Source: Rhodoferax sp. (GTDB lineage Bacteria; Pseudomonadota; Gammaproteobacteria; Burkholderiales; Burkholderiaceae_C). Taken from it: a DNA stretch of 15,110 nucleotides. Both the position numbers and the translations under genes were made by a program. The stretch spans positions 1 to 15,110 of the forward strand of contig JAIFMA010000116.1 of assembly GCA_020048795.1 (NCBI GenBank). The letters are read 5' to 3'. Below, one piece after another: positions 1 to 8,020 of the stretch (positions are counted from its first letter, which is position 1; every line of letters begins with the position of its first letter). The notes under the pieces are model-generated. The model was not told the DNA's origin. It saw only the letters and a list, made by a program, of their open reading frames with translations, and ran no database searches.

Positions 1-294
1 GATGGCCTTGTCACGCTCCGGCACCGGGCGCCACAGAACCAGCAGTTTGCCGATGTGCTGGATGGGGGCCGCGTCAAGTTCGTCTGCCAGCTTGGCAAAC
101 ATGGCTTCACGTGCGGCACGGTCGTCCGAAAACACCCGAATCTTGATCAGACCATGGGCATTTAGCGCGGCATCGGCTTCTTTTTTGACGGCATCGCTCA
201 GGCCATCGCCGCCGATCATGACCACCGGATCAAGGTGATGGGCATCGGCGCGGTGCACCTTGCGCTGGGCAGGGGAAAGTTGAATTTGAGGCAT
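1..294 (-). CDS. yhbY: YhbY-family CRM-domain RNA-binding protein, 3' end cut off by window edge
   Basis: The minus strand reads from an ATG at 294 to the window edge without a stop, giving 98 residues. It begins MPQIQLSPAQRKVHRADAHH and then carries the CRM-domain pattern: an HHLDPVVMIGGDGL segment (the GxxG-type loop) at about residues 19-32, an A-L-x-x-H-G-L-I-K-I-R strand at about 44-54 and an H-I-G-K-L-L-V-L-W-R-P strand at about 80-90. Members of this family bind pre-50S ribosomal particles and help large-subunit assembly. E. coli YhbY is about 97 residues, so the frame still being open here implies a C-terminal extension, as I recall for betaproteobacterial members. It is divergent from rlmE, another 50S rRNA factor, with only 49 bases between the two starts, so promoters for both must lie in or next to that gap. 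Confidence in the family is high; the C-terminus cannot be judged. Confidence 0.93.
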   Translation of the reverse strand, partial: MPQIQLSPAQRKVHRADAHHLDPVVMIGGDGLSDAVKKEADAALNAHGLIKIRVFSDDRAAREAMFAKLADELDAAPIQHIGKLLVLWRPVPERDKAI

Positions 295-343
295 GGCAGT
301 ATTATCGGCCAGCCTGCAAGCTTACGGAACAAGGCAACACTCT

Positions 344-1012
344 ATGAAATCAGCAGTCAAAAGCAGCAAGGTCAATCGCGCTTGGCTCAACGACCATGTC
401 AATGACACCTATGTCAAACTGGCAAAAAAGGACGGTTACCGGGCGCGCGCCGCCTACAAGTTGCAAGAAATCGACGAGACCCTGCACCTGATCAAACCCG
501 GGCAATCGGTGGTGGACCTGGGCTCGACCCCCGGGGCCTGGAGTCAGTATGTGCGGCGCCGGTTGTCGCCAAAATCCGCCACCGGCGGCGGTGCGGCGGC
601 AGGCGAGCTGAACGGCCGCATCATTGCCTTGGACATCTTGCCGATGGAGCCGATCGAGGGCGTTGTGTTCATACAAGGTGATTTGCGGGAAGAAAATGTG
701 CTGGCGCAACTGGCGGCGCAATTGCAAGGCCAACGGGCAGATCTGGTGCTGTCGGACATGGCACCCAACCTGTCAGGTATCGGGTCAGCTGATGCCGCAC
801 GCATTGAACATCTGGTGGAACTGGCGCTGGCATTTGCGCAGGCGCATCTCAAGCCGCAGGGCGCGCTGGTGGCCAAGGTGTTCCATGGCGGCAGCTATGA
901 CAGCTTGTTCAAAAGTTTCCAGCAGACCTTTGTCACGGTCAAGCGCATCAAGCCCAAGGCCTCGCGCGACAAGTCGTCCGAGACCTTTTTGGTTGGGCTG
1001 GTGTTGAAATAA
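344..1012 (+). CDS. rlmE: 23S rRNA (uridine-2552 2'-O)-methyltransferase RlmE (FtsJ/RrmJ)
   Basis: Predicted 222-residue SAM-dependent methyltransferase that modifies U2552 in the A-loop of 23S rRNA late in 50S assembly. The SAM-binding segment VVDLGSTPGAWSQYV lies at about residues 57-71. The K-D-K-E catalytic tetrad of the family is visible as K39 (RAAYKLQE), D138 (LSDMAPNLSG), K178 (VAKVFHGG) and E213 (KSSETFLVG). The frame is open back to an ATG at 293, but I chose the ATG at 344 because the protein then starts MKSAVKSSKVNRAW, matching the short basic N-terminus of the E. coli protein (209 residues), and because the 293 start would overlap the yhbY start. An AAGG at 331-334 may serve as a weak ribosome site. 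Compared with E. coli it has a Gly/Ala-rich insertion at about 75-89 between the SAM motif and the next strand. The ftsJ-ftsH order is the classical arrangement. Confidence 0.96.
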   Translation: MKSAVKSSKVNRAWLNDHVNDTYVKLAKKDGYRARAAYKLQEIDETLHLIKPGQSVVDLGSTPGAWSQYVRRRLSPKSATGGGAAAGELNGRIIALDILPMEPIEGVVFIQGDLREENVLAQLAAQLQGQRADLVLSDMAPNLSGIGSADAARIEHLVELALAFAQAHLKPQGALVAKVFHGGSYDSLFKSFQQTFVTVKRIKPKASRDKSSETFLVGLVLK

Positions 1013-1031
1013 GCCACATTTCCTTGTGGCT
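1012..1031 (+). other. Perfect 7-bp hairpin right after the rlmE stop
   Basis: AGCCACA (1012-1018) and TGTGGCT (1025-1031) form a perfect 7-bp stem with a 6-base loop, starting on the last base of the rlmE stop codon. No run of T follows, so it is not a classical intrinsic terminator. It may protect the 3' end of an rlmE transcript or act as a processing site upstream of ftsH. Function is inference only. Confidence 0.35.
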
Positions 1032-1128
1032 CCTGAGGCTGATTGCATCTGGCGGGTATTCCCGGACCGGTGATAAGCCTAAAATCCGGGCGCATCTGGT
1101 GTCCCCCCTTAATTACTGCGTGTCTATT

Positions 1129-1141
1129 GGAGTTTCGCTTG
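1129..1141 (+). promoter_or_regulatory. ftsH ribosome-binding site and TTG start codon
   Basis: GGAG at 1129-1132 is followed after six bases by TTG at 1139-1141. The frame stays open upstream to 1043, where an ATG exists, but only the TTG has a well-placed Shine-Dalgarno, and only from here does the protein begin with the family N-terminus MNNPWFSKIAVWLVIA. This pair therefore fixes the ftsH start and shows that a weak initiation codon is used. Confidence 0.8.
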
Positions 1142-3058
1142 AACAATCCATGGTTTTCGAAAATCGCTGTCTGGCTGGTGATCGCAATGGTGTTATTCAC
1201 TGTTTTCAAGCAGTTTGACACGCGCCCAAACACTGGTGCCGGTTATCTGGGCTACTCCGACTTTCTGGATGAAGTCAAAAACAACCGCATCAAGAGCGCC
1301 ATTATTCAGGAAGGCCAAAGCGGCACTGAAATTGTGGCTGTCACCACCGACGACCGGAAAGTGCGCACCACCGCCACCTACCTCGACCGTGGTTTGGTCG
1401 GTGATTTGATTGCCAACGATGTGAAGTTTGATGTCCGCCCGCGCGAAGAAGGTTCGCTGCTGATGACCTTGCTGGTGAGTTGGGGTCCGATGCTGCTGCT
1501 GATTGCCGTGTGGATTTATTTCATGCGCCAGATGCAGGGTGGCGGCAAGGGTGGGGCCTTCAGTTTTGGCAAGAGTAAGGCACGTTTGCTCGATGAAAAT
1601 ACCAACACCGTGACCTTTGCCGATGTCGCCGGTTGTGACGAGGCCAAGGAAGAAGTCAAGGAAGTGGTTGACTTTTTGAAAGACCCGGCCAAGTTCCAGA
1701 AGCTCGGTGGCCGTATTCCGCGCGGTTTGCTGTTGGTGGGCCCACCTGGAACCGGCAAGACCTTGCTAGCCAAGAGCATCGCCGGAGAGGCCAAGGTACC
1801 TTTTTTCTCGATTTCCGGCTCGGACTTTGTGGAAATGTTTGTCGGTGTCGGTGCCTCCCGGGTGCGCGACATGTTCGAGAACGCCAAAAAGAACGCGCCC
1901 TGCATCATCTTCATTGACGAAATTGACGCAGTGGGCCGGCAACGCGGTGCCGGTCTGGGCGGCGGCAATGACGAGCGCGAACAAACCCTGAACCAGATGT
2001 TGGTTGAGATGGACGGGTTTGAGACCAATCTGGGGGTGATTGTGGTGGCCGCCACCAACCGCCCCGATATTCTGGACGCAGCCTTGTTGCGTCCGGGACG
2101 GTTTGACCGGCAGGTCTATGTGACGCTGCCCGACATCCGTGGCCGTGAGCAGATTTTGAACGTGCACATGCGCAAGATTCCGTTGAACCAGGATGTCAAT
2201 CCGGGGGTGATTGCCCGTGGCACACCCGGCATGAGTGGTGCCGATCTGGCCAACTTGTGCAACGAAGCGGCCCTGATGGCGGCGCGGCGCAATGCCCGCA
2301 CGGTTGAAATGCAGGACTTCGAGAAGGCCAAGGACAAGATTCTGATGGGCCCGGAGCGCAAGAGCATGGTGATGCCCGAAGAAGAACGCCGCAACACCGC
2401 CTACCATGAATCGGGCCATGCCCTGATCGGCAAGTTGCTGCCCAAATGCGATCCAGTGCACAAGGTCACCATCATCCCGCGTGGGCGTGCCCTCGGTGTC
2501 ACCATGAGCCTGCCGGCGCAAGACCGCTACAGCTACGACAAGGACTACATGCTCAACCAGATCAGCATGCTGTTTGGCGGGCGTATTGCCGAAGAGGTTT
2601 TCATGAACCAGATGACCACCGGCGCCAGCAATGACTTCGAGCGGGCCACGCATATTGCGCGTGACATGGTGATGCGCTACGGCATGACGGCCGCGCTCGG
2701 CCCAATGGTCTATGCAGAAAACGAGGGTGAGGTGTTTTTGGGTCGCTCCGTCACCAAGACCACCAACATGAGCGAAGACACCATGCAAAAGGTCGATGCC
2801 GAGGTGCGCCGCATCATCGATGAGCAGTACGCGCAGGCGCGTCGCCTGATCGAAGAGCACAGCAGCCACATGCACGCCATGGCCAAGGCCTTGCTGGAAT
2901 GGGAAACCATTGACAGTGATCAGCTTGATGACATCATGGCCGGCAAGGAACCCCGGCCCCCCAAAGACTGGACCGCGCGTGTACCTGCCGCCGGCTCGGA
3001 CGGTGGCGGTGGCGGTACACCGGCCGTCAAGACCGACACAGCGCCGCATGCCGCTTGA
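1139..3058 (+). CDS. ftsH: ATP-dependent zinc metalloprotease FtsH
   Basis: Membrane-anchored hexameric AAA+ protease, 639 residues (E. coli 644). It degrades misassembled membrane proteins and regulatory proteins such as sigma-32 and LpxC in E. coli. Visible in order: TM1 about 7-24, a periplasmic domain, TM2 about 108-128, Walker A GPPGTGKT at 201-208, pore loop MFVG at 233-236, Walker B IIFIDE at 256-261, second region of homology with RPGRFDR at 318-324, zinc motif HESGH at 423-427 and third zinc ligand D499 in TTGASNDFE. All key residues are present. The C-terminus ends in a Gly-rich tail (about 620-639) that is probably disordered. The start is a TTG with a good ribosome site (see separate entry). 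It lies 126 bases after rlmE. A terminator-like hairpin follows before folP, so downstream genes may be expressed at a lower level than ftsH. Confidence 0.98.
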   Translation: MNNPWFSKIAVWLVIAMVLFTVFKQFDTRPNTGAGYLGYSDFLDEVKNNRIKSAIIQEGQSGTEIVAVTTDDRKVRTTATYLDRGLVGDLIANDVKFDVRPREEGSLLMTLLVSWGPMLLLIAVWIYFMRQMQGGGKGGAFSFGKSKARLLDENTNTVTFADVAGCDEAKEEVKEVVDFLKDPAKFQKLGGRIPRGLLLVGPPGTGKTLLAKSIAGEAKVPFFSISGSDFVEMFVGVGASRVRDMFENAKKNAPCIIFIDEIDAVGRQRGAGLGGGNDEREQTLNQMLVEMDGFETNLGVIVVAATNRPDILDAALLRPGRFDRQVYVTLPDIRGREQILNVHMRKIPLNQDVNPGVIARGTPGMSGADLANLCNEAALMAARRNARTVEMQDFEKAKDKILMGPERKSMVMPEEERRNTAYHESGHALIGKLLPKCDPVHKVTIIPRGRALGVTMSLPAQDRYSYDKDYMLNQISMLFGGRIAEEVFMNQMTTGASNDFERATHIARDMVMRYGMTAALGPMVYAENEGEVFLGRSVTKTTNMSEDTMQKVDAEVRRIIDEQYAQARRLIEEHSSHMHAMAKALLEWETIDSDQLDDIMAGKEPRPPKDWTARVPAAGSDGGGGGTPAVKTDTAPHAA

Positions 3059-3071
3059 TCCACAGTGACGT

Positions 3072-3099
3072 AAAAAGTCGGGGCGCTGGCCCCCGTTTT
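3072..3099 (+). terminator. Terminator-like hairpin between ftsH and folP
   Basis: An AAAAA run (3072-3076) precedes a stem CGGGG (3079-3083) / CCCCG (3091-3095) with a 7-base loop, followed by TTTT (3096-3099). The layout is that of a short intrinsic terminator and, because of the flanking A and T runs, is roughly symmetric. The stem has only five pairs and the T-run four bases, so partial termination (attenuation) between ftsH and folP is more likely than full stop. Confidence 0.45.
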
Positions 3100-3132
3100 G
3101 TACCTGCGCCTGCGCCCGCTAGGCATTTAGTG

Positions 3133-3990
3133 ATGAAGTGGCAAACGACCCGATTTCAGATTGATCTCAGTACACCTCGGGTGATGGGGATTGTGAATGT
3201 CACGCCTGATTCTTTTTCTGACGGCGGACAACATGCGACGAGCGCGATGGCGCTGCGGCGCTGTGAACAGTTGATTCTGGAGGGTGTCGACATTCTTGAT
3301 GTCGGTGCCGAATCGACCCGCCCAGGTGCCCAGCCCCTCAGCCTCGCCGACGAGCTTGACCGGGTATTGCCGCTGGTGCGGGATGTGTTAAGTTTGGGTG
3401 TGCCAGTCTCGGTGGACACCTACAAACCCCAGGTGATGCAAGCTGTGCTGGATTTGGGGGCCGATATCATCAACGACATCTGGGCCTTGCGCTGGCATGA
3501 TGGTGCCAATGTGTTACGGGGTGATCAAGTCATTGCCGCGCACCCGAACTGCGGGGTGTGCCTGATGCACATGCATCTGGAGCCACAAACCATGCAGGTG
3601 CAACCGATGCAGGGCGATGTGGTGCCTCAAGTGCTCTCTTTTTTGAAGCATTCAGCGCTTTATTTATATGGGCTAGGAGTCGAAAAGGCCCGAATTTTGC
3701 TTGATCCGGGTATCGGCTTTGGCAAGACCGTGGCGCAGAACTTTTCGCTGTTGGCGCGTCAGTCCGAACTGTTGGCCACTGATTACCCCTTGCTGGTCGG
3801 ATGGTCACGCAAATCTTCGCTGGCGGGGATGTCGGGCGATCCGTCGGTGCAAAATCTGTCGCCACAGCAGCGGCTGGCACCGAGTCTGGTGGCTGCGGTG
3901 CTGGCGGTGCAGCGTGGTGCTTCAGTGGTGCGGGTGCACGATGTGAAAGAGACGGTTCAGGCGCTGCGGGTGCTTGAGGCTGCCAGATAA
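3133..3990 (+). CDS. folP: Dihydropteroate synthase FolP
   Basis: Condenses 6-hydroxymethyl-7,8-dihydropterin diphosphate with p-aminobenzoate to 7,8-dihydropteroate in folate synthesis; the sulfonamide target. It has 285 residues (E. coli 282) and the TIM-barrel signatures in order: VMGIVNVTPDSFSDGG at 17-32, LDVGAESTRPG at 55-65, SVDTYKP at 93-99, GADIINDIWALR at 109-120, CLMHMHLEPQTMQ at 143-155, LLDPGIGFGKT at 189-199, LVGWSRKS at 221-228 and VVRVHDV at 265-271. The frame is open back to a TTG overlapping the ftsH stop, but I chose the ATG at 3133 (MKWQTTRFQIDL) because it gives the family length and N-terminus. Ribosome site is weak. It sits between ftsH and glmM, the common proteobacterial order ftsH-folP-glmM. 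Confidence 0.97.
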   Translation: MKWQTTRFQIDLSTPRVMGIVNVTPDSFSDGGQHATSAMALRRCEQLILEGVDILDVGAESTRPGAQPLSLADELDRVLPLVRDVLSLGVPVSVDTYKPQVMQAVLDLGADIINDIWALRWHDGANVLRGDQVIAAHPNCGVCLMHMHLEPQTMQVQPMQGDVVPQVLSFLKHSALYLYGLGVEKARILLDPGIGFGKTVAQNFSLLARQSELLATDYPLLVGWSRKSSLAGMSGDPSVQNLSPQQRLAPSLVAAVLAVQRGASVVRVHDVKETVQALRVLEAAR

Positions 3991-4032
3991 TCAGCCATGG
4001 TTTTAGCAAATAAAAGGGTAGGGTAGAAGAAC

Positions 4033-5364
4033 ATGTCCAGGCAATACTTTGGTACCGATGGCATTCGTGGCACTGTGGGGCAAGCACCCATTACGCCAGA
4101 TTTTGTGTTGCGCCTGGCGCATGCGGTGGGGCGTGTCCTCAAGCGCACCGAGAAGCGTCCGACGGTGCTGATCGGCAAGGACACGCGAATTTCGGGCTAC
4201 ATGCTGGAAAGCGCGCTGGAAAGCGGATTCAACTCCGCCGGTGTTGATGTGGTTCTGCTGGGACCGCTGCCCACGCCGGGCGTGGCCTACCTGACGCGGG
4301 CGCAACGGGCATCGCTGGGCGTGGTGATCAGTGCCAGCCACAATCCGTTTGATGACAATGGCATCAAGTTTTTCAGCGCCCAGGGCACCAAGCTGCCGGA
4401 TGTCTGGGAGCAGGATGTTGAAACCGTACTTTGTGACGATCCGGTCTGGGTGGATTCGGCCAATCTAGGCAAGACGCGGCGTCTTGATGATGCGGCGGGG
4501 CGTTACATCGAATTCTGCAAGAGCACGTTTGCCAATCATCTGACGCTAAGGGGGTTGCGCATTGTGGTCGATGCGGCCCATGGCGCGGCTTACCACATCG
4601 CGCCCAAGGTGTTTCATGAGTTGGGTGCCGAGGTGGTGGCCATTGGCTGTTCCCCCGATGGTTTGAACATCAACTGCGGCGTTGGGGCCACCCACCCCGA
4701 ATCGCTGGTAGAGGCCGTCAAGGTGCATCGAGCCGACTTGGGGGTGGCCCTGGACGGCGATGCCGACCGTTTGCAACTGGTCGACGCGCAGGGCCGATTG
4801 TTCAATGGTGACGAGTTGCTCTACCTGATGGTGGATGACCGGCTGCGCCGCGGTGACTCTGTGCCGGGCGTGGTGGGTACCCTGATGACCAATATGGCCG
4901 TTGAACTGGCGTTGCAGGCACGCGGTATCGAATTGGTACGAGCCAAGGTGGGTGACCGCTATGTGCTGGAAGAACTGGAAAAACACCATTGGTTGCTTGG
5001 TGGTGAGGGCTCTGGTCATTTGCTGGCACTGGACAAACATACCACGGGCGATGGCCTGATTTCGACACTGCAGGTGTTGCAAACCATGGTCCGTAGCGGC
5101 AAGAGCCTCTCTGAATTGCTCAGCGAGGTGACCTTGTTCCCCCAGACCTTGATCAATATCCGCCTGAAACCAGGGCAGGACTGGAAGGCGAGTGCTGATC
5201 TGGCAGCCACCACCCGTGCTGTCGAGACCGAACTGGGCAAGACGGGTCGGGTGCTGATTCGAGCCAGTGGCACCGAGCCACTGGTTCGGGTCATGGTAGA
5301 GGCACGTGATGCGGTGCAGGCCAGTCTGTGCGCCAAACGCATTGCCGATACGATCAGTGCTTGA
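4033..5364 (+). CDS. glmM: Phosphoglucosamine mutase GlmM
   Basis: Converts glucosamine-6-phosphate to glucosamine-1-phosphate for UDP-GlcNAc, hence peptidoglycan and LPS. It has 443 residues, close to the usual 445. Visible: N-terminal MSRQYFGTDGIRGTVG; active-site phosphoserine S102 in ISASHNPFDDNG (99-110); Mg-binding loop DGDADR with D241, D243, D245; sugar-binding loop GGEGSGH at 323-329; and phosphate-binding RASGTEPLVRV at 410-420. The ATG at 4033 has a purine-rich AGAAGA just upstream. It follows folP by 42 bases. The stop codon at 5362-5364 overlaps the ribosome site of the next gene, implying translational coupling. In several relatives I recall phosphate genes (pst, ppk) after glmM; here a GNAT gene follows instead. 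Confidence 0.97.
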   Translation: MSRQYFGTDGIRGTVGQAPITPDFVLRLAHAVGRVLKRTEKRPTVLIGKDTRISGYMLESALESGFNSAGVDVVLLGPLPTPGVAYLTRAQRASLGVVISASHNPFDDNGIKFFSAQGTKLPDVWEQDVETVLCDDPVWVDSANLGKTRRLDDAAGRYIEFCKSTFANHLTLRGLRIVVDAAHGAAYHIAPKVFHELGAEVVAIGCSPDGLNINCGVGATHPESLVEAVKVHRADLGVALDGDADRLQLVDAQGRLFNGDELLYLMVDDRLRRGDSVPGVVGTLMTNMAVELALQARGIELVRAKVGDRYVLEELEKHHWLLGGEGSGHLLALDKHTTGDGLISTLQVLQTMVRSGKSLSELLSEVTLFPQTLINIRLKPGQDWKASADLAATTRAVETELGKTGRVLIRASGTEPLVRVMVEARDAVQASLCAKRIADTISA

Positions 5365-5368
5365 GGAG
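5363..5368 (+). promoter_or_regulatory. Shine-Dalgarno of the GNAT gene, overlapping the glmM stop
   Basis: GAGGAG at 5363-5368 begins inside the glmM TGA (5362-5364) and lies six bases before the ATG at 5375. This decides the start of the acetyltransferase gene and indicates coupling to glmM. Confidence 0.75.
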
Positions 5369-5374
5369 CAAGCC

Positions 5375-5878
5375 ATGATTCAATCTGCAGACCTGTGTTT
5401 GTGTCAGGCCGATTATTCAAATACTGTCCATGTGGCTGCACTGGTGGATTTGCTCGATGGTTATGCGCGCGACCCGGCGGGTGGCGGTGAACCCTTGTCT
5501 GATTTTGCCAAGACCAACCTGCCCGCAGCCCTGCGCGGGCGGCCCTTTATGTTCAGTGTGCTGGCGTTTGACCCAATGGAGGACTCGCTGCCAGTGGGTT
5601 TGATCAATTGTGTGGAAGGTTTTTCGACCTTTGCCTGCAAACCGTTGGTGAATGTCCATGATGTGGTGGTGCTGCCTTCGCACCGGGGAAGGCGTGTTGC
5701 CCAGCACATGCTGGCCTTGGTCGAACAGATGGCGCGTGAGCGCGGGGCTTGCAAGCTGACGCTGGAAGTGCTTTCGGGCAACCACTCGGCAGCCATTCTT
5801 TACCGACGCATGGGTTTTGAGAACTATCAGCTTGACCCGGCGATGGGCCACGCACAGTTCATGCAAAAGTGGCTGTAA
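5375..5878 (+). CDS. GNAT-family N-acetyltransferase
   Basis: A 167-residue protein with the GNAT fold signature in its C-terminal half: a strand HDVVVLPSHRGRRVAQHML at about 92-110 contains the acetyl-CoA pyrophosphate-binding Q/R-x-x-G-x-G/A loop (here H-R-G-R-R-V-A), followed by a helix, a LTLEVLSGNHSAAILYRR segment at about 128-145 and the usual GFENY turn. The N-terminal half is substrate-specific and I do not recognise a particular substrate. The start is set by a GAGGAG six bases upstream, although the frame is open further up inside glmM. It is probably co-transcribed with glmM and the following membrane protein. A role near amino-sugar metabolism would be guesswork. Family call is firm, function unknown. 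Confidence 0.88.
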   Translation: MIQSADLCLCQADYSNTVHVAALVDLLDGYARDPAGGGEPLSDFAKTNLPAALRGRPFMFSVLAFDPMEDSLPVGLINCVEGFSTFACKPLVNVHDVVVLPSHRGRRVAQHMLALVEQMARERGACKLTLEVLSGNHSAAILYRRMGFENYQLDPAMGHAQFMQKWL

Positions 5879-5902
5879 CGCCTTGCTGCGTAAAATCAAA
5901 CG

Positions 5903-6235
5903 ATGAACTGGCTTACCAAGCTCCCTGGCTTTCAGCGCACACCTTATGGTTTTGAGTGGCGCGTGTTACGGATGTTGCCACAGGTGCTGCTGGCTGGAAC
6001 GGTGTTGCCGGCCGCGATGGCGGTGCTGGCAAGGTTTCTTTTTGTTCAGGGTAGTGCTGCCGAGATTGAGCGGCATATTCAGACCTTTGACTTTGTCATG
6101 ATCGGGCTGGTGGTCTTTGTCTGGACGGCGCTGCTGACGGTTGCCATCGCCTGTGTGATTGTCTGGCTGATGAAGGGACCTGCCTATGTTGCCGATGGCT
6201 ATCCTGTGTCCCACAGCGACCAGCCCAAGGTCTAG
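5903..6235 (+). CDS. Small membrane protein with two predicted TM helices, function unknown
   Basis: A 110-residue protein starting MNWLTKLPGFQRTPYGFEWR. It has two strongly hydrophobic stretches, about 25-48 (LPQVLLAGTVLPAAMAVLARFLF) and about 66-90 (VMIGLVVFVWTALLTVAIACVIVW), separated by a short polar loop with charged residues (AEIERHIQ). The positively charged N-terminus and the short hydrophilic tail (VADGYPVSHSDQ) suggest both ends face the cytoplasm. It begins 24 bases after the GNAT stop on the same strand and ends 38 bases before the stop of ppx, which is convergent. I do not recognise a named family; I believe similar small proteins occur in other Comamonadaceae. Codon use and composition resemble the neighbours, so I regard it as real. 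Confidence 0.72.
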   Translation: MNWLTKLPGFQRTPYGFEWRVLRMLPQVLLAGTVLPAAMAVLARFLFVQGSAAEIERHIQTFDFVMIGLVVFVWTALLTVAIACVIVWLMKGPAYVADGYPVSHSDQPKV

Positions 6236-6273
6236 CACTTGCCGATCTGGTGGCTGCCCACTGGACGCGGCAT

Positions 6274-7782
6274 TCAAGATTCCAGAAGGCTCAGCGACCA
6301 GGGGGTCTTTTGCCAGGCAATCGATTCCTCGTTCAACAGATGCGCAGACTGCGGATGCATTTGTGCCCAGTTGGCAGGAATTGTCAGCATAAATCGGTTT
6401 GGCGTTTTGAGGTCGATACAGAGGCTCAGACCCTCAAGGACCGGGTCGCGTCGGGCGTGGCACAAGGCGACAGCCAGACGCAACACCAGCAGTTGTTGAA
6501 TAAACTCGTCATCGTCCAGGTTCACGTCGAGTTTGCGCAGTTTGCCTCGGTGCCCCAGCACCAGCAGGCTAAGCTGGTGCAGTTCGGTCAGGGCAAAACC
6601 CATGGCATCGGTGTTGTCGAGAATATAGGCACCGTGCTTGTGGTAGTCACTGTGCGAGATGCGGCTGCCAATTTCATGTAGCCGACCCGCCCAAGTCAGT
6701 TTTTCGCACATTCTGGCAAGTCCGTCAGAGTCGCGCCTGGACAAACTTGCCCAGAGTTGCGTCAGCAGCACGTTGGCGACCTGTCCCACCCGCTTGCCAT
6801 GCACCGGGTCGGCGCCAAACTTGGCGGCCAGACGTTCTACCGAGTGAGATCGCAGGTCACTGTGGTGCTGGTTGTGGCCCAGCATGTCCATCAACAAACC
6901 ATGCCGCAAACCCCCGGTGGTCTGCTGTAGCGACTCGATACCCAACAGGTCAAAAAGGGCCCGCAGAATGCTCAAACCCCCGCCAATGATTGCCTTGCGG
7001 TCGTCCTTCATGCCGACCAGGCGCAGCCGCTCCGCGTTCTGCGCGGCAATGAGCTTGTCCAGCAGCCAATCCAGCCCCTCTTGGCTGATGGCACCAGCGG
7101 GCCAGCCATTGGCGATCAGCACGTCGCCCACGGCATTGACGGTTCCCGCTGATCCATAGGCTACCTCCCATTGGTCTGGTCGGTACAGCGTGAGTGCCTC
7201 ATCAAGCACTGCCTTGGCGGCGATTTCAGCGGTCTGGAACGAGCGTTTGGAAAACTGGCCATTTGGGAAATAGCGCATCGACCAGGCAATGCTGCCGACA
7301 CGGTAGGACTCCATTTCCATGGGTTCGAGACCACTGCCCAGAATCAGCTCGGTGGAGCGCCCACCGATGTCAATGACCAAACGGCGCTCTTCCTTGCGTG
7401 GCAGGGCCTGGGCCACGCCCTGGTAGATCAGTCGGGCCTCCTCCCGCCCGGAGATCACGTCAATGGGAAAACCCAATAGCTGACTGCCTGGCTTCAGAAA
7501 CGCATCGCGGTTACGGGCCTCGCGCAGGGTCTGGGTAGCCACGGCGCGCACCTCGTCTGCGGTAAACCCGGCTAGGCGCTCACCAAACCGCGCCAGGCAA
7601 TCCCAACCGCGTTGCATGGCATCGGCTGTCAGGTTGCGGCTCTCGTCGAGTCCGCCACCCTGACGCACGGTTTCCTTGAGGTATTCGGTACGGTAAAACT
7701 GGCCGCCCTCGATGCGGCCAATTTCCAGGCGAAAACTGTTGGAACCCAGGTCCACAGCAGCCAGGCGCGTAGTGTTTTGCAT
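6274..7782 (-). CDS. ppx: Exopolyphosphatase / guanosine-pentaphosphate phosphohydrolase (Ppx/GppA family)
   Basis: Predicted 502-residue enzyme (E. coli Ppx 513, GppA about 494) that removes terminal phosphates from inorganic polyphosphate and, in some members, hydrolyses pppGpp. The actin-like/ASKHA fold is shown by AAVDLGSNSFRLEIG at 8-22, catalytic-acid motif ISGREEARLIYQG at 110-122, phosphate loop VIDIGGRSTELILG at 136-149 (R142 where most members have G), VGSIAW at 162-167, YGSAGTVNAVGD at 209-220 and TTGGLRHGLLMDM at 288-300. An HD-like C-terminal domain follows (LHEIGSRISHSDYHKHG at 368-384). The start is taken as ATG at 7782; a TTG four codons upstream is possible. It lies 27 bases downstream of the interrupted small gene on the same strand, so both may form one transcript. 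ppk1, a frequent partner, is not in the window. Confidence 0.94.
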   Translation of the reverse strand: MQNTTRLAAVDLGSNSFRLEIGRIEGGQFYRTEYLKETVRQGGGLDESRNLTADAMQRGWDCLARFGERLAGFTADEVRAVATQTLREARNRDAFLKPGSQLLGFPIDVISGREEARLIYQGVAQALPRKEERRLVIDIGGRSTELILGSGLEPMEMESYRVGSIAWSMRYFPNGQFSKRSFQTAEIAAKAVLDEALTLYRPDQWEVAYGSAGTVNAVGDVLIANGWPAGAISQEGLDWLLDKLIAAQNAERLRLVGMKDDRKAIIGGGLSILRALFDLLGIESLQQTTGGLRHGLLMDMLGHNQHHSDLRSHSVERLAAKFGADPVHGKRVGQVANVLLTQLWASLSRRDSDGLARMCEKLTWAGRLHEIGSRISHSDYHKHGAYILDNTDAMGFALTELHQLSLLVLGHRGKLRKLDVNLDDDEFIQQLLVLRLAVALCHARRDPVLEGLSLCIDLKTPNRFMLTIPANWAQMHPQSAHLLNEESIAWQKTPWSLSLLES

Positions 7783-7936
7783 GGTGAATGTCAATCTCGA
7801 ATCAGGGTGTCAGCATAGCATTGGTCGAGGCACCCCCCAGGCGCGCAAGGCGCGCAGCAGCGGGCGTTTCTGGGTCTGATGCGGGCCCATGCGTTGCAGA
7901 ATGTCATCAAGCGTATGAATGGCATCGGTGATGTAA

Positions 7937-7951
7937 TTCCATTTCTAAATC
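7937..7951 (+). repeat. Left terminal inverted repeat of the MITE-like element
   Basis: TTCCATTTCTAAATC, exact reverse complement of 8021-8035. No other copy was noticed in the window. Confidence 0.85.
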
Positions 7952-8020
7952 CTTTGTGTCTAGGCGCGAAGCCGCAGGCAGTGCTGATGCCCGACAAGGC
8001 GAAGCAACAACGACACGGAT

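Noticed and set aside
1090..1125. C-rich GTGTCCCCCCTTAATTA as a sigma-32 -10 element before ftsH
   Set aside because: No CTTGAA-like -35 at the right spacing; the resemblance is to the C-run only.
1766..3049. Long open frame (427 codons) on the minus strand opposite ftsH
   Set aside because: It is antisense to an unmistakable ftsH, has a His/Gly/Val-rich composition typical of reverse reading of GC-biased codons, and shows no domain.
4546..5376. Open frame on the minus strand opposite glmM
   Set aside because: Shadow of glmM; low-complexity Gln/His/Gly composition and no recognisable motif.
5375..5878. Specific naming of the GNAT protein (for example ectoine or ribosomal-protein acetyltransferase)
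   Set aside because: Only the generic acetyl-CoA-binding region is recognisable; the substrate half and context do not support a specific name.
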